Assembly: GCA_037176725.1 (NCBI GenBank)
Contig: JAZBRS010000063.1
Coordinates: 10,124,001-10,188,000, forward strand
DNA: 64,000 nucleotides
Direction of reading: 5' to 3'
Origin: Posidonia oceanica
Taxonomy: Eukaryota; Streptophyta; Magnoliopsida; Alismatales; Posidoniaceae
Position 1 is the first letter of the stretch. Every line of letters starts with the position of its first letter. Positions 56,596 to 64,000 of the stretch are shown one piece after another. The notes beneath the pieces are model-generated. The model did no database searches. It was not told the DNA's origin and saw only the letters and a program-made list of their open reading frames with translations. Made by a program: the position numbers and the translations under genes.

Positions 56596-59500
56596 ACAAG
56601 CGAAACAAAACATCGATTAAAACCACACAATGTAGGGGTATGACAAGCAAAGGGGAAGATTAGGCGACATGACGGGCGCCAAACGGGCAGTTAGGGCTGC
56701 CAGCCCGGATGCAAAGGAGAGACAAGCAATGTGAGTGTAAAAACAAACACCAGATAAGAACCACATACTGCAGGTGTGAAGACCTGCAAAAGGGAAAGAA
56801 AGCAAGCGGAGGGATCACCACTATCCAGTGACTGTTTCCCACTAAACCGCCCCACGATGTGTCTCGCACGCTGCCCAAAGCTCGCGTTGCAATCAGATCG
56901 TGGAAAAGGGGGAAGAAGGCCGCGATCAGTAGTGAATCCGAGGAGAACTCAACCCAAAAACACTAGGAGTACGCGAAAAGAGAGAGTAGAGCAGTTAGGC
57001 AAGAGGGGAGGCCCTAATCTACATGCGTGGAAAACGAGACGCGAAAACAATGCATGCAAATGCAACAAATGATATGCAACAATGCTATGCGGGAGTTCAG
57101 AAGGACATACCTTGGAGATCTGAAGCCTGATCTGAGGTGAGCTTGGTCAGCATAGAAGTCCGCTCCACCAGGATGATCCGGGTAGCTTGGTTGCGAAGAT
57201 CCGACGGTCCGATCATGAAATATCCCGGCTTCAAGGCTGGAGGCTCAAGAACAGGGGAGAAGAAAAGATCTAAGTTCAAAAAGGTCCTAGGGATGTGCAA
57301 AACAGGTCCTCCCACATGCATGGGAGCTAAAGGTGCTCAAAACTATCCTAGGATACTTTGTGCAATGATGTATGTGTGCAATGCATGTAAAAGTGCAAAA
57401 AAAGGACCTATGTGCAAAAGGGGAAAAGTGCAGGGGCTTGTGTGCAAATTAACCCTAAATGTGTGCAAAAGAGTGCAAATGTGTGCAAGAGTGCTAATGC
57501 AGGGGTGCATGGGCTAAATGCAATGTTAATTAGGATGATGGTGTGCAGAAATGCAAGGAAAAGGACCTAAATGTGATTTTTAGAAAACTTGAGGGCTAAG
57601 GTGCAAAAAACCAGCAAGCGGTCACAAATCCCAAAAGAAAACCTGCGGGGGAGTCTCATGCAACTTTGGAAAAGTTCGGACAGGAGAAACAAAGCCAAGA
57701 AGCACTTAAAAGTCACAAAAGATAGTCCCAGGGACCCATGTGCAATTTTCAGGAAAACCAGGACTAAATCGCAAATCTAGAAAGAAAACAAGCATGCACA
57801 GCCACAGCAATGTTCAAAAACTTGGGTGCACCCTAAACAGGCTCTAGGTTTGAAGGCAAAGCCAGAAGAAATCACGTGGAAGCAAAACAACATTGGAAGG
57901 ACCAATATGCAAGCTTTTCAAAAAGCTAAGGGCCTAACTGCAAGAAAACAGAAAACCTGAGGGGCACTTTGAAACTCAGACGGACCAGGATGCAAATAAC
58001 GAAAGCGTCTGGACCTAACAGAAAGCCCAAAAAGAAAGCAAACATGCCACAGTTGATGTGCAAAGGACCTGAGTGTAATTATAATAAAATCCAGGGTTTA
58101 AAAGCAAGAAAACACAGGGCACAGCACACTCTCAGGAACTGAAGTGTAATAAAATAAACATGCTGGGGTTTTATGCAATGCAATAATGTAAAATGCAAAT
58201 TAAATGAATGCTGTGCATGCATACCGTGGACTAAAATGCAATTTAAAAACATGCAGGGGCCAAAATGCAATTTAATATGGTAAAGTATGCAATTAAATGA
58301 TTTTTTCTAACATGCAGAGGACTAAAATGCAATTTGAAATCATACAGGGGCTAAAATGCAAATTAGTATGGAAAAAATGCAATTAAATGAGGCTGTGCAT
58401 GCATGTAGAGGACCAAAATGCAAAAATAAAATAAAACTGGATAAAAGTGCAATGCAATATGGTAAAATAAGAAATTAAATGAGTTTTACAACTAAATAGA
58501 GGATCGAATTGCAAATAAAATAAAAAGCAGGACTAAAAGGCAATGTAATAAAGTAAAAACAGATATTTAAATGACATTTATCAACTAGAGGGCTTAGATG
58601 CAAAATAAAATAACTACTGGACTGGAAAAAAAGAAATAGAAAAGTATTTGAACTAGAACAGGATCAACATGTAAATAAAATAAATAACAGGACTAAAACT
58701 AAAAGAAAACTAAAAGTTGTGAACTGCAGAGGACTAACATGTAATAAAAACAACTGACAGGACTAAAACTAAAAGAAAATAAAAAGCTTTGAACTACAGT
58801 AGGACTAACATGCAAATAAGAGAAAATACATATTTTTTATGCAATTTTATATGGTTTTTATTCAGAATTAAATGGAACATAAATCGTGGCTGGACTGGAA
58901 AGTAAATAGCAATATCTTCAAGGCGAAAATGCAATATGGTGGTAAAGTTTGCAAGATAAGGAAAAATAAACTCAAAGCCAAATAATGGCGAGCTGCTACA
59001 GTACCTGTGGCTAGAGCTCGCCGGTGGAAGCTCTGTCCGGCGCTCCAGGGGGTGGCAAGGCTCGAGCGGCGTGCGGGGAGGCGCGGCGTGGCCCGACGGA
59101 GGTGCAGCGGGCTCTGGGGTGGCGCGGAACGGCGGCGCGTCTGCTGCACCGGCGACCGGCACCGAAGAAGAGGGCCAACTCCGGCGAGCTGCTGCAGGCG
59201 CTACGGTGCTCGAAATCCGAAAAAAAAAATACGAGGACGGAGAGGGGAGCGAGGCGGATCTAATGGAGAGCTTGGATGAATTTTTCGCATGCCAGGGTCG
59301 TCACAGAAAATCAGGGAAGTTGCTGTCTCTTCTCTTTCTCCTCTCTCGCTTCTCTTTTGGTTTCTTCCTCAATCTCTCTGGCTTCTGGGCTCGAGAAGGG
59401 GTCGTGGTGGAGGTCTGGAGCGTGGAGGGAAGGTCTGTGGGCATGGTGGTCTGGGTGTTTGGTTGTGTTGGAGAGATGGAGTTGGTATGGGTGTTTTGCT

Positions 59501-60039
59501 GTAGGTTTTTTATGGGTGTGGAGGTGTTGGCTTGATGGTGGTTTTCTGGGAGAGAGGGAGTTGGTATGGTGGTCTGTTGGTGTTTGGAGGAGGAAGTGTT
59601 GAGGTCTGCGTCTTGGAGGTGTTGGCTTGCTGTGTGGGCACTGGCTGAGGGTGTGGAGTGAAGGAGAGGAGGTTGCTGGAAGGTTTTTTTTGGGTGGCCG
59701 GAGAGAAGAGAGCTGCTGTGGTATTTTTGGTGTGTCTGTCTGGATGTTTTGGACGCACAAAAGAGGAGGAGAGGATTCTGGGGTGTGGGAGTTGGAGAAG
59801 ATCTGGATTCCTCTCGGGTGCCAACTCTCCTCTCCTCTCCTTTTCTCTGGTCTGTAGGTGGGCATGTGATGGCCGTTGGAGCTTTTTGGTCTTGGTCTTG
59901 GCTGGCTGGCACAGGCTGGAGATGATGGAGGGTCTGATGGAGGAAGGGATGGCTGTGTGGTGTGGTTGGCCAAGGATGATGGAGGGCTGTCAGGTGGATT
60001 TGAAAATGGAGGCCATGGCAGCTGGCTGTGGGAGAAGAG

Positions 60040-60260
60040 AGGAGGGAGAAGAAAAGGAAAAAAAGAAAGAAGGAAAGAAGGAGAGGAGAAGGAGGTGGGG
60101 TGTTGGGCCGTGAGGAGGAGGGAAGGAAAAAGAGGCATGAAGGAGTGGACCGGGCTGTAGGAATAGGAGGAAAAGAAAGGAAAGAAAGAAGGAAAGAAAG
60201 GAGGAAAGAGAGAGAGGAGAGAGAAGGAGAAAATAAGGATAATTGGAGAAAAAGAAGGAG
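60040..60260 (-). repeat. Purine-rich GGAAA/GAAGG low-complexity tract
   Basis: An imperfect GGAAAGAAAGAAGG-type microsatellite within the LTR produces apparent ORFs full of Lys, Glu and Arg. Confidence 0.85.
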
Positions 60261-61486
60261 AAGAAAGAAAACTTGGTTTCTGAGTTTTGTTGATTGATTT
60301 TTAAAGATTTTGTTTTGATTGTTTTTTAATTTGTTTTCTCTAAGTTTTTGTTTTAGTTGATTTTTAAGGTCTTGTTTTGATAGCTTTTTAACTTATTTTT
60401 CTTAGGTTTTTCTTTTGATTATTTTCTGAGTTTGAATTAAAGTTTTGAATTTTAGAGAATGGGTTTTTTACGTTTTGAATTAGGATTTTGAAGTTTTCTT
60501 TTTGAGTTAAGTTTTTTAATTGTTTTTGTTTTTGAGTTTGTTTTAATTATTTGTTAAGTTTTCTTTTGATTAGGATTTTAAGGTTTTTAATTGTTTTCGA
60601 AAGATGGCTTTGCTTTGTTTTTTAGTTAAGTATTTTCTAGTGTTTTTGTTTTGATTTTTCTAAATTTTGTTTTGATTGTTTTCTAGGTTTGCTACTTAGG
60701 TTTATTAATTAGGTTTTTCTTGGTTTTTTTATTAAGTTTTTCCAGGTTTTTTTGTGGTTTTCTGGATTAAAGTTTAGGGTTTAGGGTTTTGGGTTTAGAA
60801 TGGGTTTTGGAGTGGGTTTAGGGTTTAGGTTTTAATATGGTTTTGATGTGGATTAGAGTTTGGGGTTTAGGTTGGGGTCTTGATGTGGATTAGAGTTTAG
60901 GGTTTAGGTTAGGGTTTTGAAGTGGATTAGGGTTTAGGGTTTGGTGTGGGAAGAGGAAAAGGGAGAAAGAAAGGAAGAAGGAAATAAAGAAAGCGAGGAA
61001 GGGAAGAAAAGAGATTAAAGATTGAATAGCATGGGATAGGATAAAAAATAAAATAAGGATAAAATAGTGGGAAGAGAGGAGAATAAGGTGGGCCCATTGG
61101 AGAGCGAGAAAAGAGGAAAAAAGGAGAGGAAAAGGAGGATAAGGAGGAGAGAGAAAAGAATAATCAGGAGAGAGAAAAAGGATAATTAGGAGAGAGAAAA
61201 TGATAATTAGAAGAGAAAGAAGGTGAAAGGCTTGGGTTTGGAGGGGGTTTTGTGTGAGTGTGTCACCTAGGATTTCTAGAGTTTGACCTAGGCTTTTGTG
61301 GGTGGATTTTCCTAAGATTTGTGTAGGTTTTCCTAGGTTAAAGAAAGGCTGAGGTTTTGGGTTTGGTTTCAAGGTTCTAAAGTTTTTAATTTTCCTGATT
61401 TTTTGGGTGGGGGATTCTAAGTCACGTTTTGAAGCTACCAGAGAGAGAGATCTGCTAATTCAGCCTGTTAAAATGGGGTGTCAACA

Positions 61487-61499
61487 GATGCCCCTCCCT
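61487..61499 (-). other. Polypurine tract of element E
   Basis: The reverse complement reads AGGGAGGGGCATC, next to the LTR end at 61486. Inverted copies GACACCCC (61543-61550) and GGGGTGTC (61475-61482) flank it. Confidence 0.88.
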
Positions 61500-61867
61500 G
61501 TGCGAGGTTAAGGGGACCGAGGCCGGTGCTCAGGGTTGACGTGACACCCCATCCGACGCCAGTGAGAGTCAGATGTTGCTATTGACGTGAGTCACTTATT
61601 CGGTGGATGCACCAAAAATCATGACTCGTCGCCAGAATGAGAACGCAAATGCAGATGCGAATGCAGATGCAGTGCATTGCATGCCAATGCAAATGTTAAT
61701 GTGAATGTTAGTATTGATGCAAATGCTGATGCCGTGCTAATGCAATGGATGATGAGTTGACAGACTCATCACCGGATAGTTAGGGTTATCAGCCCGAAGA
61801 AAGGACGCCAGACAGGGTGACAGGTGTCAACCGGGGGAAGCCGGGAATGACAAGCGCAAGTCAAACC
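61500..61867 (-). other. Pre-PPT region of element E
   Basis: No gene. It has the hairpin GATGAGT/ACTCATC with a 6-nt loop (61751-61770) and a GATAG...TTATC pairing after it, as in C. AATGCAGATGC-type short repeats lie at 61640-61740. Confidence 0.7.
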
Positions 61868-63666
61868 GGCAAGGGACCAGGAATGATAGGTGCAAGCCCT
61901 ATCAAGACCAGGAAGAGGTCAGGAATGATAAGTGCAAGCCTTATCAAGACCGGATCACCAGGAATGATAGGTGCAAGCCCTATCAAGACCCAGAAGAGGT
62001 CAGGAATGATAAATGCAAGCCTTATCAAGACCGGACCGCTAGGAATGATAGGTGCAAGCCCTATCAAGACCCGGAAGAGGTCAGGAATGATAAGTGCAAG
62101 CCTTATCAAGACCGGACCGCCAGGAATGATAGGTGCAAGCCCTATCAAGACCCGAAAGAGGTCAGGAATGATAAGTGCAAGCCTTATCAAGACCGGACCG
62201 CCAGGAATGATAGGTCCAAGCCCTATCAAGACCCGAAAGAGGTCAGGAATGATAAGTGCAAGCCTTATCAAGATCGGACCGTCAGGAAAGATAGGTGCAA
62301 GCCCTATCAAGACCTGGAAGAGGTCAGGAATGATAAGTGCAAGCCTTATCAAAACCGGACCGCCAGGAATGATAGGTGCAAGCCCTATCAAGACCCGGAA
62401 GAGGTCAGGAATGATAAGTGCAAGCCTTATCAAGACCGGACCGCCAGGAATGATAGGTGCAAGCCCTATCAAGACCAGGAAGAGGTCAGGAATGATAAGT
62501 GCAAGCCTTATCAAGACCGGACCGCCAGGAAAGATAGGTGCAAGCCCTATCAAGACCTGGAAGAGGTTAGGAATGATAAGTGCAAGCCTTATCAAGACCG
62601 GACCGCCAGGAATGATAGGTGCAAGCCCTATCAAGACCCGGAAGAGGTCAGGAATGATAAGTGCAAGCCTTATCAAGACTGGACCACCAGGAATGATAGG
62701 TGCAAGCCCTATCAAGACCTGGAAGAGGTCAGGAATGATAAGTGCAAGCCTTATCAAGACCGGACCGCCAGGAATGATAGGTGCAAGCCCTATCAAAACC
62801 CAAAAGAGGTCAGGAATGATAAGTGCAAGCCTTATCAAGACCAGACCACCAGGAATGATAGGTCCAAGCCCTGTCAAGACCCGAAAGAAGTCAGGAATGA
62901 TAGGTCCAAGCCCTATCAAGACCCGAAAGAAGTCAGGAATGATAAGTGCAAGCCTTATCAAGACCGGACCGCAAAGAATGATAGGTGCAAGCCCTTTCAA
63001 GACCTGGAAGAGGTCAGGAATGATAAGTGCAAGCCTTATCAAGACCAGACCGCCAGGAATGATAGGTCCATGCCCTATCAAGACCCGGAAGAGGTCAGGA
63101 ATGATAAGTGCAAGCCTTATCAAGACCGGACCGCCAGGAATGATAGGTGCAAGCCCTATCAAGACCCGGAAGAGGTCAGGAATGATAAGTGCAAGTCTTA
63201 TCAAGAGCGGACCGCCAGGAATGATAAGTGCAAGCCCTATCAAGACCCGAAAGAGGTCAGGAATGATAAGTTCAAGCCTTATCAAGAGCGGACCGCCAGG
63301 AATGATAGGTGCATTCCCTATCATGACCCGAAAGAGGCCAGGAATGATAAGTGCAAGCCTTATCAAGACCGGACAGTCAGGAATGATAGGTGCAAGCCCT
63401 ATCAAGACCCGAAAGAGGTCAGGAATGATAAGTGCAAGCCTTATCAAGACCGGACCGCCAGGAATGATAGGTGCAAGCCCTATCAAGACCCGGAAGAGGT
63501 CAGGGATGATAAGTGCAAGCCTTATCAAGACCGGACCGCTAGGAATGATAGGTGCAAGCCCTATCAAGACCCGGAAGAGGCAAGAAAAGGTCAAGAATGA
63601 TAAGTGCAAGCCTTATCAAGACCGGACCGCCAAGAATGATAGGTGCAAGCCCTATCAAGACCCGAA
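61868..63666 (-). repeat. Tandem array of element E: 81-bp hairpin dimers, about 22 copies
   Basis: Each 81-bp unit carries TGATAAG/CTTATCA and TGATAGG/CCTATCA hairpins around TGCAAGC loops, with spacers of the GACCGGACCGCCAGGAA and GACCCGGAAGAGGTCAGGAA type. Because 81 is a multiple of three, both strands stay open for about 600 codons, but this is a property of the repeat. The rightmost unit, near 63580, has the extra 10 bp (GCAAGAAAAG) that makes the 91-bp unit of C. Confidence 0.93.
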
Positions 63667-64000
63667 AGAAACGGATGCAACGAGAGATGTGATACCATAG
63701 GGTAGCAAAGAAAGATGCCCCTGGTATCAGGGATGATACAAGGGGACAACTGAAGCGCCCTTGGCATCGAAAAAAGATAGACAAGACTGACGCGCTTGTC
63801 AAACGAGTAGTTAGGGCTACCAACCCGGTATGCAGGGAGGATGAATGTAAGGGCTCACCGTGTAATGTGCAATGCCGGTGGGGAATGCAATGGGTAGATG
63901 CAAAGGAAAATGTGAGGGCCCATCGTGGTGGGTGTGCAATGGTCTCAGAGTGGGCATGCTTCGTGGCGTCACGAGGTGACAAACAAGGTACACGCCAGTC
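63667..64000 (-). other. 3' untranslated region of element E beyond the array
   Basis: No gene. GATGCC...GGTATC and GATAC(A)AGGG...CCCTTGGCATC pairings at 63713-63770 match the perfect hairpins of C at 41805-41859 but have mismatches. GTAGTTAGGGCTAC follows near 63808, as in C. Confidence 0.65.

Larger units (their letters stand above)
35951..61486 (-). mobile_element. Element C: antisense Tat/Ogre-type element with two LTRs
   Basis: Read on the minus strand: 5' LTR 61486-55194, PBS, leader, gag, protease, G-patch, RT, two RNases H, integrase, accessory ORF, hairpin array, PPT, 3' LTR 40271-35951. The coding part has about four frameshifts and many stops. The two LTRs differ strongly (around 15% where I compared them, plus a 1.7-kb deletion and a 576-bp duplication), so C is old or a recombinant of two elements. 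Its 5' LTR is followed by a PPT, so it is shared with element E. Confidence 0.82.
55194..61486 (-). repeat. LTR shared by elements C and E (5' LTR of C, 3' LTR of E)
   Basis: Minus-strand TGTTGACACCCC at 61486 to GCTCACA at 55194, 6293 bp. The inner side toward C has a PBS and the outer side toward E has a PPT, so the LTR serves both elements. It contains a 30-bp array (56440-56590), degenerate AAAATGCAA-type repeats (57400-58800), a GC-rich segment (59000-60100), purine-rich microsatellites (60040-60260) and TTTAGGG-like text. Confidence 0.82.
61487..64000 (-). mobile_element. Element E: 3' interior of another antisense Tat/Ogre element
   Basis: It begins at the outer edge of the shared LTR with a PPT, then has the same pre-PPT block, hairpins and tandem array order as the 3' interior of C, and runs off the window. 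No coding part is visible; its accessory ORF and pol should lie to the right. Confidence 0.8.

Noticed and set aside
59301..60138. A 275-codon minus-strand ORF and overlapping frames in LTR C
   Set aside because: Low-complexity purine/pyrimidine sequence opens several frames at once; there is no domain and no counterpart in the other LTRs.
61817..63700. A 627-codon ORF on the plus strand and a 582-codon ORF on the minus strand
   Set aside because: Both follow only from an 81-bp tandem unit (a multiple of three) without stops. The related 91-bp array in C breaks the frame, and no start context or domain is present.
1..64000. tRNA or rRNA genes, MITEs, Helitrons
   Set aside because: No cloverleaf, rRNA-like stretch, TIR pair with target duplication, or Helitron-type hairpin end was recognised; everything is explained by the LTR elements.

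Overview
This window is a pile of nested LTR retrotransposons from a large plant nuclear genome; I see no host gene, rRNA or tRNA. All the protein-coding relics belong to one Ty3/gypsy family of the Tat/Ogre type. The evidence is a very long LTR (5.8-6.3 kb) with TGTTGACACC...CA tips, an identical polypurine tract (AGGGAGGGGCATC) in three copies, a PBS of the type TGGCGACTCTGCTGGGGAT, a DNG-type aspartic protease, a G-patch, an RT with YVDD, a degenerate gypsy RNase H followed by a second 'archaeal-type' RNase H, and an integrase. An extra plant-mobile-domain-like (DUF7745-like) ORF lies after pol. The species cannot be named from this; a flowering plant is likely.

Layout, left to right. 1-2527 is the 3' part of an LTR of element D (+). 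2528-26646 is element A (+), whose 5' LTR is cut at 2528 because D sits in it. A has its PBS at 4988, one gag-pol frame (6461-15271) broken only by in-frame stops, an accessory ORF (16723-17925), a 3' untranslated region packed with tandem hairpins (18230-20280), a PPT, and a complete 3' LTR (20829-26646). 26647-35950 is element B (+), the remainder of a 5' LTR plus leader, gag and protease. A appears to have inserted in B's 5' LTR, and B is cut at 35950 by an antisense element. 35951-61486 is element C (-), with 3' LTR 35951-40271, internal region 40272-55193 and 5' LTR 55194-61486. 61487-64000 is the 3' interior of element E (-), which shares C's 5' LTR as its own 3' LTR (LTR-internal-LTR-internal).

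The sequence suggests the order of events. B is the host layer. C entered B long ago, since its LTRs differ strongly, it has about four frameshifts and it carries deletions and duplications. A entered B's LTR recently, because its two LTR copies differ by only about 1% by eye. D then entered A. The matching halves of B's and A's 5' LTRs should lie to the left of the window.

The most unusual signal is structural RNA/DNA rather than protein. The 3' untranslated regions of A, C and E carry tandem arrays with unrelated spacers but one shared design: arms beginning (T)GATA and ending TATC(A), with compensating inner pairs (AG/CT, GG/CC, CC/GG). In A's second array a further 4-bp stem covaries (CGGT/ACCG versus CAGT/ACTG) and interleaves with the GATAG/CTATC stem, which is the topology of an H-type pseudoknot. 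Other single perfect hairpins flank the arrays. Additional findings include multiplied PBS copies, a conserved candidate mini-intron in the leader, a 576-bp duplication of the LTR end, and nonsense mutations in B that are mostly CAG to TAG, a CHG context.
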